Below, piece after piece: positions 12,716-26,393 of a stretch of DNA of 64,000 bases. The position numbers were made by a program, and so were the translations under genes. A model generated the notes under the pieces. That model had not been told where the DNA came from and ran no database searches. It saw only the letters and a list, made by a program, of their open reading frames with translations. Each line of letters begins with the position of its first letter. Positions within the stretch are counted from its first letter, which is position 1. Origin of the DNA: Tubulanus polymorphus (taxonomy: Eukaryota; Nemertea; Palaeonemertea; Tubulaniformes; Tubulanidae); NCBI RefSeq assembly GCF_964204645.1, contig NC_134030.1:15838447-15902446 (forward strand), in the 5' to 3' direction.

Positions 12716-15700
12716 AACCCTTTGTACCTGCCAGGTTGAAGAATCAACAAAGCATTGAAACCTAGCGATAAGCCAATCAATCAGCGATTGACGATCGTAT
12801 TACAAAATATAGACTTGTGAACATCGTAGTTTTTTTTTAACGTTTAAAAAGCCAGTTAATTTTGAGCTTTAGTAAAAAATATTAAAATATAGCAGTAATG
12901 ATTATGCTACTTGGAAGCAATAAAATCTGTATTGAAATTTTTCTGAATCGTAGCCTATAGAATGCAATCAGTGCTGCGGACATTCATTGTCGGCAATTAA
13001 CAGGGTGGTGGAGCAGTACAATGTTCTACACAACATATTGAATTCATAGTGATGAACTGTGAAAGATTTTTCTGTAACGCGTGGGCAACAAATGAATATT
13101 GAATTGATTTGTGCAATCGCAGTTAAGACCCCTCCTCGGGTCAGATCGTGCCATCTATCTATAATGGCAAGAACATGTCTCGATTCATCAAGATGGCGTA
13201 TAGTCCAGTTCCGGGAAATTTACAATGTTAATGGCTTGACTATTCTTTTATAATGTTCATTCATCAAAATACAAATGGAGTATTTGTAGATCTTAGGGAT
13301 AGGATAATGTGATGATTATATTGGAATCATATTTTCCATAAGATACATTTCATGTATTTTTCATGGCCAGGTTTGAAAGTCAATGCAGCAACCTTGGAAG
13401 CAACAGATCTTCATTGGGTTGCATTGTTATCGGTATAATAATTGAATAGTATAATAATATAATATAAGTGCTGCCATCTATTGAAGGTGTCATGATATGA
13501 GCTGTGGACTACCCGGAATCATATCATAAAAAGAACTTGCGTCTCTTTCATTAAAAAGTGCTGCCATCTATTGACGGCGTCATGATACGAGCTGTGGACT
13601 GCCCGGAATCATATCATGGAAAGAAATTGTGTCTCTTTCACTAAAACCTATTTTATGATTTTTAACACAGCAATTTTATGTTGATGATTTGTAAAAATGT
13701 CCTTGCTATGTCTTTCATGTCTGACTTTCAATATAAGGTCATTGTCTTCAAAAACAGGTGGTAACCTCCCCAATATTTAACTGCTAGTACACAGAATGTG
13801 GAAAAGGAATTAGAATAGCGTTTTCTGTTGAAGGTTGAAAACTGTCGAAAATGGTACACTAAAACAAATTGGCATAAGGTCAGTGGACCTGCCAAGCGCT
13901 GTCATAATTGTACATCGGGCAAATGTATGCATTAATCATTCAATGTTGTGACCACAACAGTAGCCTAGTACAATCTACCAAGTTACTTGGTGATGTTAGT
14001 CGGTGGCACTTAAGTTTCAATTATTTTTGTTTGTTTCAAGTGTCTAAGTCTTTGAAATTTTCTGAATTTCTCCAAAGGAGATGGATTGTCTTGAAAAGAG
14101 TCTTGAATATGCATCAAAATCATGGCTTTTGGAGGCTTTCATTTCTGTAGTTGCCTCTGTATGGACTTGGCTTTGCTATTTATCAGACTGTTTAAACTAT
14201 GAAGGATCTGGATAGACCTAGATACAAGCGGAATATTTCACATTTGAAAATTTCCGTAGAAATTTCATTCAAATTTTATGAAAATTAGAAACGTAACAGC
14301 TCACTGAATTCATCCGGCTATTTTCATAGCTTGCATTGCATTGTTTTTTTGTCATCAAAAATGTCTTAATTAGCGTTGATTTTGATTAGTGCAAGTACGT
14401 AATTAATGAGTGAATGTTTAACAAGGATCGCGCCTATTAAATGCGCTTCAGATTCACGTGCTCGTTGTCGTTGCCATGGTGATATATCTGCTAGTCGCCT
14501 GAACAATCGATAGGCCTTATCAGTTCAGTGGTCAGACAGTGAGCTTTAGACACCTCGTACTGACCACACCATATAGTCATTATGAACATCAACTGTTTCA
14601 CAGTTTGAGATAAAATTCAATGATGGCAAATGGACATAGTCTTAAGGTCATACCTCCAGACCCAGTTCCACTGTTATTACTTGTATACATTCGACTTTTC
14701 ATTTTCCGAGAAAAATCCTGAATTACAACTCGGGACCTGCCTCATTACTTATCATTAAGTTAATAGTTAGGCCCGTTCATAGAGTCAAATGTGATAAGAA
14801 TTTATTCCAACAATGAAAAACGGTTGTACATCTGGCCTAATTAATTTTCTTTTTTCATTATTTTGATCCATTGATAAGGTTTATATTATCGCTCCGATAA
14901 TTGAATTCTAAAAATCGAGAATTGCCTATGAGTCTCCATGGGTTGACTTAAAACTGTAATTCAGATCATCAGTTCAAGACCCACAGAAAACTAGTGTGCC
15001 TGGTGGACATTTGTATGTCAAAAATGGAGTCCTTGATTGTCACTAGTAGCATTAGGAGTCCTCATTGGTTTAGTTATTGAGGTGTTATAATTGGTTGTCA
15101 AGGATAACATCATTGTAATTACTGAATTTATAATTTAAGAGGCAGTGTGACAACTGTTGCAGTCTAGATAAAATGAATTTTAGATTTTTGAAATAAGATC
15201 AAATAGATAATCATATAGAAAAAATTGTACCCGTAAGAATAATTGTTTCAGTCAATTAGTCTCGATAGATTAGGCATGATTACAATTTAGCGATTCCTTT
15301 TTGAAGTATGTTTCAAGGAAACGTAAATTCAGAGATTTTTTAAAAATGTTTTGAGTGCTATTGTTGCAATCATTTTTCAAGTAGGCCTACATGTTGCAAA
15401 TTAGTTATGCTTCATTTTGGGAGGCAATCATAGAATCTTGTTGCTAATAGCCATTAGGTACCTATAGAAAAACATTGTTGTAATCAATATTTCTAAATTT
15501 TCACATCAAAATTATCGTATCAAATTGTCAGAAAACAGCAAGAAGTATCAGAAAACTGTTTGCAAAAAGTATGCAGTAAATATCTATAGAGGCATTGTTA
15601 CGGTTATTCACGAGGTGAAACATTTTTGCAATTAGGATCACAAAGCTGAATAGCATTGTTGCAAGTTGGAAATCATTGTTTAATTTAATTGCCAAGGAAG

Positions 15701-15849
15701 ACACTTTATGCTGATAATTGTATCTGTGGCACGTGGCACGTTAGTTATAAAGTTGTCGTGTATGCAACGGTGCAGCCAGTGCCATTCCTCATTCCCAGTT
15801 GCATGCGTTTGCCCGTTACAAATTAAAGCACGGCTCATGAACGTTACGC
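12716..15849. other. Unannotated sequence upstream of candidate promoter
   Basis: Apart from the 90-bp duplication at 13466-13645, nothing is recognised. A half X-box (GTTGCCATGG) occurs near 14473. Confidence 0.5.
13466..13645 (+). repeat. Tandem duplication, 90-bp unit, two copies
   Basis: AAGTGCTGCCATCTATTGA starts at 13466 and 13556. The units also share CATGATA, GAGCTGTGGACT and CCCGGAATCATATCAT. Confidence 0.85.
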
Positions 15850-15990
15850 GTTGCTATGGAAACCACACGCCTGTGTCTGCCGGGTTACGTGTTGTGGTTA
15901 AAGTGTTGACTGTTGAGAGCGTGTGCGATATAAACAGTTTACTCCCGGTCGGTCGCCGCTGCTTGCTTGCTCGCTCTCTTCTCCTTTCAT
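15850..15990 (+). promoter_or_regulatory. Candidate promoter and 5' non-coding exon
   Basis: GTTGCTATGGAAAC at 15850-15863 fits the RFX X-box consensus (GTHNYYATRRNAAC) exactly. About 65 bases on, GATATAAACAG (near 15927) looks like a TATA box. It is followed by a locally CpG- and C/T-rich stretch and a consensus splice donor GTATGT at 15991. A start near 15957 and a short non-coding exon to 15990 would suit the zinc-finger gene on the same strand. No transcript evidence is available, and the distance to 26664 is about 10.7 kb. Confidence 0.35.
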
Positions 15991-16736
15991 TGGTATGTAC
16001 TGTCATTGAATTTGAAGATAATTGAGTATTATAATTTATGTTGATCATTATCATAACATGTTATCAGAAAAAGAAGTTAACTGGATGCTTTGATTGATCG
16101 ATTGATCTTTTGAGTTAATGTCAATTAGGTAATGCTGTTAGGTAATTAGGCAAAGTTATCTGCCTCAAAATAAGCTTATTGATGAATATCCAATTAGATT
16201 TTCCAAGTCGATTATTAATGGTTCAATATGTTGTAATTTGAAAATGCCTTAAATGGTTCCTATAGGAAGTTGTTAATATTAGTTTATGTGATCCATTTAT
16301 TCATTGCCTGGGTTTCTTTGCAAAAACTATATTTGCTGTAGTGAGACCTTAGTGGCAGTGGGGGTCATTTCACAGAAAACTTAAGAGTCTAAATCATTAC
16401 CATTTGGTCTTTAGCACTTAGTGTTAAGGAAGAAACGAGAAAACTGACTCAAAAGTTTAAATTGACATCTTGTAAAAAAGGCATATATTACTTAATGTTG
16501 GGGACAATGAATGATGAAGTATTGATTATATAATTAATGATCGAAGTTTATTTTGATTTGAATATATCGATATAATTGAATTCAATTGACGGGCAACCGG
16601 TTCAGTCCCAATATATTGATGATGTAGTGCACATCCTCTCAACAAAATAATAACTGAAGTTTATCAAATCTGAAATAAGAGTTATAAATTATATCTGATT
16701 ACAAAATGAATGCCAAAATTCACACTTTAAATTTTT

Positions 16737-18000
16737 AGCCCACTTGGGACTTTAGTCCCAGTGGGCTATTGCGTTCACTTTTCGTCCGTCATCCGTCCGT
16801 CCGTCCGTAGACGGAATCCAGTTATTTTGGGAAGTTTTGAAGACGCTTCAATGTAATGTCTTGATATTTGGGTTGCACATGTATCTACCCTAGACACATC
16901 TTCATCCAAAAAACTGGCCCTGTCAGAATCAAGATGGCCGACTGGCAGCCATTGTTGTTCGCCAAAATCAACACTTTTTACACATTTTTGAATTTTTTAG
17001 GGAAATTTTGAAGACGCTTTAATCAATTACCTTAATCTTTCGGATGTATGTGAATCCCCCCAGGGCCCATCAGCATAACAAAAATTGGGTCGATCAGACT
17101 GAAGATGACCGTCCTATGACCTTTTTTAGTGCCTAAAAATGTCAATTTTGGCCCGAATTCTGAGTCTTGTAGCTCCCTACTGGTTTGCCATTTCTCATTG
17201 CAATTTGTGATGGGTATTCTTTGAAAAGGGATGTTTTATACCTGAGACAGGTATTTTTCATCAGCCAATTATGACGCAATTGGCGGCCATCTTGGTGTCA
17301 TCTGTACTCATTCGTAGGTGGGAAAAAGTTTTTCCACATTATATTGATAACTAAGCGTATTTTGTTACCACAATCAATTAGAAAGTTGTAGCTCATAACG
17401 TGTTCTATGATTGTGGTGAGTTTCAAGGTCATTGGTTTTTGTATATGACCACCAGGGGGCGTTGAATAATACAATATCTTAGTATTTCTATATTATATTC
17501 GTATCAATGCATATTTTGTAACCACAATCAATTGCAAAGTTGTAGTTCATGACATCATCTATGATTGTGGCAAGTTCTAAGGCCATTAGTTATTCTATAT
17601 GGTCACCAGGGGGCGTTGAATAGTATAATAACTTAGTATTTCCTTATTATATTGGTACCTAGGCATATTTTGTTACCATGATCAATTACAAAGTTATAGT
17701 TCGTGACACGTTCTATGATTGTGGTGAGTTTCAAGGTCATTGGGTTTTGAATATGGTCACCAAGGGGCGTTGAATAGTAGAATAACTTAGTATTTCTATA
17801 TTAAATTGGTAACGAGGCATATTTTGTTATCACAATCTATTTCAAAATCGTAGCTGCTGACATGTTTTATGATTGTGGTGAGTTTCAAGGTCATTGGGTT
17901 TTTGTATATGGTCACCAGGGGGCGTTGAATATTGAAATTGTTAGATTGTTGAGCATTTGGAACCACTTCCCAAGTGGGCATGGTGTCCCTGGACCCCTAG
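16737..18000 (+). mobile_element. Helentron-like element, full copy B
   Basis: Begins AGCCCACTTGGGACT after TTTTT and ends CCCCTAG at 18000. The CACCAGG words of the four core units sit at 17450, 17603, 17757 and 17911, giving a 153-154-base period. It carries the same 5' CCGT microsatellite and 3' hairpin as copy A. It lies about 750 bases downstream of the candidate promoter, within the presumed first intron. Confidence 0.85.
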
Positions 18001-18651
18001 TTATTTTCAAATGCCAATATTGATGACATAGTGCACATCAACCCACACAGAACCCCTTAAATAACGCCTACTAGATATAAATGTATATAAGTATTATTGT
18101 AATGGTTTTTATGGCGTCAAAAAATTCTGTATTCATCCAATTTGAATACTTTTTGAATGATGACAGGATTTTTTACTGAGTCATGATATAACCTCATGTT
18201 TTTGGCCCTTTTTATTGATGCCAGGGTGTCTATCCCGTGATCCATGCAGGTTTCTGGGTTGACGTTTCTTCTGTATTTGTGCAGAAAATGCTTTGATGGG
18301 TTGTTACACATATGTGTATCATTTATCTAACTTTCCCTAATAGTAAATTCATAAATAGTGGAAGAATAATACAATCTTTGTTGTTCATTTCTTCACATAC
18401 CTTGCTCGTTTTCATATTCACCCTGTTTCAAAACAGGGTGTAAAAATTGAGAAGTGATAGTATCAAACCTGCATACAAAACTCTCACATACAAAGAAGGG
18501 GTGCTAAACAGTAGACAAGTAGAACAAGCCATCTTGGTAAATGGTTATACAGCTTGATGTCATATATGCAAATGAGGAGGCGGAGAGGCGGCCTGATAGA
18601 TATTTATTCAGAATTTTCAGTAGGCCTATAAATGTTGGACTTAATTGGAAT

Positions 18652-18763
18652 GTGCATTGAGAACTCATAAAACCCATCAGGGATTGGAACCTGATGGCAT
18701 GGTTACACTCAGCCACTGCACAAACCTGATGAGGGAGGATGGGTTTATGAGTTCTCAATGCAC
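18652..18763. repeat. Inverted repeat, 27-base arms
   Basis: TGTGCATTGAGAACTCATAA is answered by TTATGAGTTCTCAATGCACA with one bulged base further in; the arms continue into ACCCATC/GATGGGT. The interior also has CATCAGG/CCTGATG. No target duplication resolved. It could be a small MITE remnant. Confidence 0.7.
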
Positions 18764-18924
18764 ACCAAACTGAGGTTGCAGATACACGCTCAAGTTTACC
18801 GCATGAAAACTTGCGGCACCAATCAGATTGTTCACTGTATAATTGCTGAAGCAAATGGAAGAACTGTAAATGGGAAAACCCTGGTTAAATTCTAAGAGGA
18901 TTGCTGATCGGCTAAAAATTATGT

Positions 18925-19005
18925 CACTCGCACTTGGTCTAGTGATGCAAGGTTTCATACTATGGAGAGTCTAGATGTCATCAGGTTCAAATCCCTGCCG
19001 GGGAT
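18925..19005 (+). ncRNA. tRNA-like Pol III promoter region (tRNA pseudogene or SINE head)
   Basis: TGGTCTAGTGA resembles tRNA box A (as in tRNA-Pro/Glu). About 45 bases on, GGTTCAAATCC matches the box B consensus. The acceptor and T stems do not pair properly, so this is not a functional tRNA. It sits about 160 bases after the inverted repeat at 18652-18763. No second copy is seen in the window. Confidence 0.4.
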
Positions 19006-22000
19006 GATGACATGACCCAGTGATTACATTGTAAAATCGTGGGATTCTGAAACCATTGTTTTTATGTTTTTTCAATACTTGATTATTATTCTGCACTAAA
19101 AGTCTGGTATTGCTTTTTAAAGTTTTTCTCAAGCCTAATCAAGTGAAAAGAAATGATGAATTCTGATGAATTTACAGTTGAACAAGCTTAGCTAGGATAA
19201 CTAGGCATTTTTTAGGCCTAAGGTTTGTTATGAGCTGTCCTTAAGTCAATGAATATGACAATATCAAATGAATTTTGTTACTAATTTTTTATTTTTGAAT
19301 TTTTCTCTTCATCCCTCCAAGAAAGCTTTGAATATTTCATTTTAAGCTCTGAATTTGATTTCATTAGGTGGATATCCTTTGGATTGCCCTTAAGAATGTC
19401 CAAGATTTGGAGGTACCGTGGTAGAAAAATCGGCTAGGCTTTACCCATTAACACGAACAGAATCGCTATGTATTGACCATTACTCCGGAGAGAATTCTAG
19501 GGAAAATCCACATGTATCACAAATACAAAATAGTTCATTCGGAGTCAGTTTCCGTGTATTTTGAAGTAAACCCTGGTTTTTCATATGGCTTAAGATTTAA
19601 TCAGGTGTGCCGCCAAAATCGCAACCTTTTGTCCCCAAAAATTCATCCTGTCCTAGTTTTGAAGGGTACTTCCAAAATTGGGATTGTCCCTGTTATTTAT
19701 TTGGTTGATAAATTTTGTTTGATTTTTTGATTGAGTTGTGTGATCGGCGGTCGAGTTTACAAAAGTTTTTTGTTTAAATCGAAGTACATAAATTTGAAAT
19801 TCGGTTCCGCTTCATTCAAACAATCTTCCATTCAGTCTGAACCGGCAAGCGACTGATTGGGGTGAATTTTCCTTGGCTGCCTAATTTAATACATCAAAAT
19901 TTTGAAAACAGCTCTATTACCAGGTTGAAGATCATTTTGTCCACTTTTGATTTTTTTTGTCGTTTTTTACGTGAAAATAGTCCAATAGTTTATTGTAGTT
20001 TTTATGGGTAGATGTTGATGTAGAAGTCCTTTAAGTTGATTGTCCCGCGTGTTGACTAGATAGAAAGGAAGCACATTTCGAAACACAAACTTTCCAGATG
20101 AGAGTACGGTCCTGGGGTATCCGAAGTGTAGTCTTATGGTGTGAAGTTACCTGGATTGGCCATTGAAGGCTGCAGATTTCTACCTGCATGAAATTGTTTA
20201 AGAAATTGACATGTGATTAGGCGAAATTTAAGTTACAAACTTCCTTAGCCCAATGTTTGATTAAAACCTATCTGCTATGGTTTTTTCTCCACCCGTCAAA
20301 CTAATCATCTTTTTATTTTGAAATTTCATCTATACTGTAAAGCAGAATGGACGGTATTTACCGTGACACATTATAGGGAAATTAATGCATGTATTGAAAG
20401 GTCCTTTTACTGATGCTTAATACCAGGTTTTCCCGTCGTCAAGTTACATGTTTCAAACAGATTGGTCGTCCGAGGCAGTCACAATATTCATTCTAAGCCC
20501 GGGCTAAAATTCGGTTAAAAAAGACGTGTTCGCCATCTAATAGTAAAGTACCGTACTATATGCTTCTGTAGTAGTACTATAGTAATTTACTGACCTGCAG
20601 CATCAGAACAGTACATGACACAGTTCTCTCAACACTGATTTGTGCCTCAGTTGTTTTAAACATTGGTTAAGACATTCATCACACGTAATCTTTGGAGCAA
20701 AATTAGGCCTAATATGATTGGACTTAGCGATATGTTCTGACTGTGTTGCCGGCCCATACGCAGCGTCTCAGAATGGTTCTTGAAGGGGGACAGGCCCATT
20801 GCGCAGTTTTTTAGAATGGTTCCATACCACAGGTAGGTTACTAGAAAGGGAGGCCCAAGCAGCCTCTCCGAATGGCTCTGGAGGCTGCCGATGCGTGCGT
20901 TCGTGGTAAATTTTATAAGAGAGCTTTCAAATAGTACATATGGTTTTTGGGGAAGGGTAAACAAATATAATGTTAAACTTTGTACGGGGAAGGGGTCAAA
21001 GCAAAATGTACGTACTATTCTGACTGGAGCTCTCTTAGGAAAAAGTATGTATATATGAGAGATATCAAAAGAAATAATGTCAAACAGTAATACAAAATAC
21101 AGAATCCTAATATCATCGTCGAGCGACTATCTCGGCAATTTTCAATTAATTTAAGCATAATATCATGCAATTCGTTGGTTGATTGGAGGGGCTTTTTAAA
21201 TGAACGTAAGGGTGGTGTGGTCGATATAGAAAGTACAAAGATCGAACAAGGAGGGGCCTAAAAACGACTGGGGCAGAATTTAGTGTTAGTTATTTGAATG
21301 ATAGGTTTTGTACCACAGACAGGTCACACAGGGTAGGGGGTGTGGGGTTGGTCCCAAGAACTCTAAACATGTGAAGCATTTAGATTCGTTTCCCGGCCAA
21401 TTAATGAATGATTTTCGTTAGCAAAAAATATCAGGATTCTGCATTTATTTGGTGCTGTCAAAAGTGATTTCTTTTATTGGATGTCATAGGTATTCCTGCT
21501 TAAACCTGGTCCAAAGATATCTTAAAACCAGGGGATACAAAAACTTAAGTTTTGTATTCTACTCATGGATGATTCACTGCAGTCTATGTTGGTATGCATC
21601 ACTGATTTACTTGAGTGTCACATTTCATGCATTGCAGCTGTAAGTCCAGGTTGGTTTTATCGTGTGCAGATTGGCAGATTTAATTGGCAATTTTAATTGT
21701 CTAGATTTAATTATGCATTAACCTTTAAAAACACTATGAAGCTGTTAGATTCTCGCTTTGGCCCAGGATAAGTAGGGCGCATGGAACTAGGTACACAAAA
21801 GGTCCAGAAGCTCAGTATCACCATATGGTGTATGGAGTCTTATTAATTTGTTTAAAGTCCTGAAATGATATGTACAGTGCGATTTACAGAGATCCAAACA
21901 CAAATTGCACGCTTTTATGTGAAATTGCACAGCAAGTTTTGTTATGTCACTTAAGCCGTGATCACACTAGCGTTTTTGGACTGAGCCAAATTTTGCCCAG

Positions 22001-22424
22001 AACACATGTTCACATGGGTACATTTGTGCCAAATGGGTCTGTGCCTGTTTGGTCCGTTTGTGCCAGATTTTAGCACAGTGAAATTATTGCATGTGAATTG
22101 CAATTGATTGCCGAAATGTCTCACTTCACTGTTTGAGCAATCGAGCAGGCTGTTTGGCATGGGCCACATTTGACTCGGTGTCAGATCTGGACCAAGTCGC
22201 CTCCCTGTAGTAGCATAGCAGGGTCGTTGGTAGGAAAATTTCAGTGTGGCGGCTATTGATTTTATTGATGAACCGATAAAGTACCTGAGTTTTTTGATTT
22301 TTCCAAGCTCTCAGATAGATTCTGAGTGAATCTGGCTATCAAAATGGTGATATTCAATACGAGAGGAAATAACATGAAAAAACATATTTTTAGTTCAGCA
22401 AAAAAGTGGGGCGGCCCTGAATAG

Positions 22425-22905
22425 TTAATGGTTTATGGAGGCCCAGTATGACTTTCGTCTCACAGAGACTGGTTAAATAAGGGGTTGGAGGCTCAGTGAC
22501 GGGTGTATGGAAGGCCAGTTGTAAAAGTAGGTGTACACACTAACTATAATAGTTAGGTATAGAGAGACCCAATATGATAGTATGGTGTATAAGTGGAATG
22601 TGACAGAGCACAGTACAGCTACCCAAAATGACAGTTTGGAATACGGTTGCCTGGTATGACAGTTTGGTGTGAAGACCCATTATTACAGTATTGTGTACAG
22701 ATGCCCAGTATGGCAGTTTGGCCTACAGAGGGGCATTATGACATTTCGGTATATAGAAGCCCAGTGTGATGGTTTGATGCACATGCTCAATGCCGCAGTT
22801 TCAGTGTTCGGTGGCCCAGCACCACAGTAGCTGTGTAGTTGCTTATGATAATAGTTTAGTCTACAGGCTCAATGTGATATTTCAGTGTATATGGAGGCTT
22901 GGTAG
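22425..22905 (+). repeat. Highly degenerate minisatellite, 27-28-bp period
   Basis: Variants of CCCAGTATGACAGTTTGGTG recur at about 22569, 22621, 22651, 22678, 22705, 22733, 22760, 22787, 22814, 22841 and 22868. The units are strongly diverged but the period is held. Confidence 0.7.
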
Positions 22906-23792
22906 AAAAAGATGAAAAGGATTGATAGGTAGTCAGCTGTATGAGAGCCTGTTAGATATGGGTATGTGGAATGGGAGCCTGTTAGGGGTATGGAAGGTGG
23001 ATAGACAGGGTTATGGTAGCTCGCTATAAGATTTTTGTGATTCTCAAACACTTGCTGAAATTAGTGAATACGCGATGACGCAAATCAATACTGTGAAACT
23101 TGCGCGGAAACAGGGCACCGTAAACCTTCTAATAGCTATTGTTGCTGTAAAGACTGCAGTAGGCCTTTTTAACATGATGGTAGGATTTGGAACAAACATT
23201 AGAAAAAGTCTTTACACGGTGGGTATTGTATTTTTACAGACTCAACAAGCTCATTTTACAATTTTTTTCGATTCAAGAATCCAAATATATTGACCAGAAT
23301 GAAAAATTTGATAAAATTTCATTTTTTTATACTGGTTATGTTAAAGGACAGATTTGCTTGCCCCTTGAAGTTTAGGTTGTAATAAGGTTGTGCTGTAGTC
23401 AGTTTTCTTCATATCCTTATCAAACCTTCTAGAAAAGATATCTACTCCATAACCCCTATGGCTTTGAAACATAGGCATTCAGAGTGATACAGCTATGTAA
23501 TAGCTATTAATGAATAGTGACATCATAACTGGGTTCGATTGAGGTAGCCAGCTATTTCAGAAGGATCTACAGATTAAATGAGAAAATTTTCAGATGAGGA
23601 CAGTGTCATTTGCCCATAGGATTATGTGCTGCCAGACAGTTTACACTTGCTGTGCCAGTATTTCCTGGCTATGAGGTTTGAAGTATTAGAATGTTTACAA
23701 TTGAGCTGGTACAGTACGTGTGCGTGTTACGACCGGGATCAATAAGTAGCTCTGCTGAGGAACTGACGGCTGTGATGAAGGCACACACTGAT

Positions 23793-23900
23793 TATCACTT
23801 CTCTCTTACTCCCTCTCTTCTTTCCTACCCTCTTTCTCTTTTCCTCAGCCTTTCTATTCTTGCTTGCCTTGTTTTTCTTGTCTATTCTCCTTCACTCTCA
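23793..23900 (+). repeat. C/T-rich tract
   Basis: About 100 bases of almost pure pyrimidine (CTCTCTTACTCCCTCTCTTC and onward), too long to be a normal splice tract; no exon follows. Confidence 0.7.
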
Positions 23901-26090
23901 CAATTTCATTAATTTTTGTCAATGCAGTCATCAAGCTATAGTAATGAAAAAATAATTAAACTTCCTGAAAAAACTATACTTAGTCGTCTTTATATTTTAT
24001 ATATATTTTGTATATATTCATTTACCACTGAACAATTAGGCTAATTTAGATTTATCATTTTTGAGCATTTTTTAGCAATGACACAATTATTCATTATGAT
24101 TAAATACTTTTGAATTTTATTTCAATGTTGATTATGCATCACATGTGGTCATGCAGTACTCAGAGATAGAACGCCAGCAAATGCTATGTATAAATGTTCT
24201 GTTCTATTGCCCTTGCAGACAGTCATGTGTGTGAAAGCACGTGCAAGTATGCCAACGCAGCCCCACTATGCTATGAAAATGAAGGGAATTTAGAATCCTG
24301 TTCAACGGTCAACACGGTTTCATGTACACAACTTAATCCTGCTAACTGTGATTAAAAATCTGTATCCTGTTCTGTATAATTATAACTAATGGTAGAGGCA
24401 TTCTTCGTAGTTGAGATAGTTTATTAGTTTGGGTACCATATATGCGATAAGATGGGCATGAAGGGAGGGTTAATTGGGAGCAGGGCTAATGATATGGTAT
24501 GCAGTGCAGAACTATGGCACTGACTGGTTAGAATACTACTTATGATTGGTACTGGGTGCTGTCTAGTATGATGAGTACTGTATCATGGAAATGTATGCAG
24601 GGTTCTTACATGCCTGATCCATGCCAATTTTACCCGGGAATGATGGTATAGGCTTTATCTTATGTAAAAATGCCAATGGCCATTAACCCTTTCAGTACGG
24701 TACTGGCCATTTTACATGGTATAATACCGAGATGATTTTTGGGTGAAACTAGTATCTCCAGTTACCTTAGCATTACTCAGAAACTAAATTAATAAACTTT
24801 ACACCAAATTTAAGACATGAATCAGAGCTACATTTCAGAATAATTTTCCTTGGTTCAGATTGGTGCATTGAGGTCGTGTGACAAATTTCAGCCATCTTGG
24901 ACTCAAAATTACCATGGAAAATTTCTGGAATCGAAACCTGGAAAAATAGTAATCCTCAAAATAGAGCCAATTTCCACACAGAAATAGATAACTACACTTC
25001 TTTTCTATGATGAAATTCAATTGAATATCATTTTTTCGCTTCACTGATTGTTAGTCTCCACTGGTGCATTTTGACTTTTGTTTTTTACCACAAGGTCCTA
25101 AAACTTTGAAATTCTCTCACAAAATCTACTGGAGCACCTACTGTTAGACGTTTACTACCACCAGAAAGGGTTCAAATGCAATAGGGTTGGAGTCCCGACA
25201 TAAATCTAATGTAAAGTGACCCCCTTCGGGAATGGGGTGTGTATATTCTGTATATGTTTGACTGGCATAGTATTCATTGTTTTGTCAGGTCCTAGTGAGC
25301 CATGGGGGAAAGCCATAATGATGTAGATATTATCTAGACCAAGATTGTAGTCTTGTACCAAGGTTTCATCTTTTTAACTTATTGTTGATCCAAGAACAAA
25401 TCGATTTTTTCTGCTCAAAAGTTAAGTGTATTCAGTTACCCATAGTCCTTTATTTTAGTAGTTCCATTGTCTCAAAAAATTATCTATGATTTAAGATTCT
25501 TGGCTTGCCCTTGCCTTCCGCTTTTTATACTGCTGCTGCATAGAAAGTATTTTATTTAATCAGGATTCGTTCTCAGTTGACAAATGCAACATAAACTAAT
25601 TAATGAAATTAATATCAAGAAAATTGAAAAAAGTCTGTATCTTGGAAGTATGTAAAATCTTTGAAGGACTGCAAAATATGAAAAATGAAAATTGTATTGG
25701 ATTGAATTGATATGATGGGAATACTTACTTTTCAGATAATAAGATCAAAAATGAAGATGGAAATATCACAAAAAATGGTTTTTTAAAATTAAGTATGACA
25801 AATTTTTCAATCAGTCAATTTCTACACTATCTGCAGCTCTCTTATATTCTTATCCGTCCTCCTGCCTAGGTGTGAAAAGGTTTTTATGAAAGAAAAATTA
25901 TCAATAGGTTTTAACTTAGAGTCTAGATATTTGATTATTTTTAGATAGGCCTATTGTAATGGGACACACATCCTTATGGACTTAGGGCTAGCCAGTATTT
26001 TGTCTTCTCCGCTAGGGGAGTTTGATATTGAAATACATGTACAAATTTTCCATATATTGTATTCTCTGTATATGTTTCTGAAAACAACCT

Positions 26091-26393
26091 GGAAATTTTG
26101 TAGCTCATGACATGTTCTATTCAAGGCAAATCATTTCTATACTATTGATGGGAACTTTACCATCAAATTCTTTGATAACCATCAGGACCTACTGCAGAAT
26201 AGATTAGCAGGCATTAAATAATGGAATAACATGTAGTTTCGAATTGGTACCTAGGCTTATTTCATAAACTCAATCAGTTGCAAAATGGTTGCTAATGATA
26301 CTTCTCTATGATTGTGGTGAGTTTCAAGGTTATTTGTTTCTGTATATGTTCACCAGGGGTGATGAATGGCTTAGTATTTACATTGGATCTTCA
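26091..26393 (+). repeat. Helentron-like core remnant
   Basis: GTAGCTCATGACATGTTCTAT, GGTACCTAGGCTTATTT and GTGGTGAGTTTCAAGG match the core unit in order, with heavy decay. A second remnant resembling the 5' body (GGCTATTGC, GTAGATGGAATCCA, AAGATGGTAGAGTGGCAG) lies at about 26803-26990, just past the first recognised exon. Confidence 0.6.

Noticed and set aside
15708-16025. 105-codon open frame over the candidate promoter
   Set aside because: It reads through the X-box, TATA-like box and splice donor, and has no recognisable domain.
24219-24310. Possible extra exon after a TTGCCCTTGCAG acceptor
   Set aside because: The frame closes quickly, no donor is in phase, and no finger or known motif is encoded.
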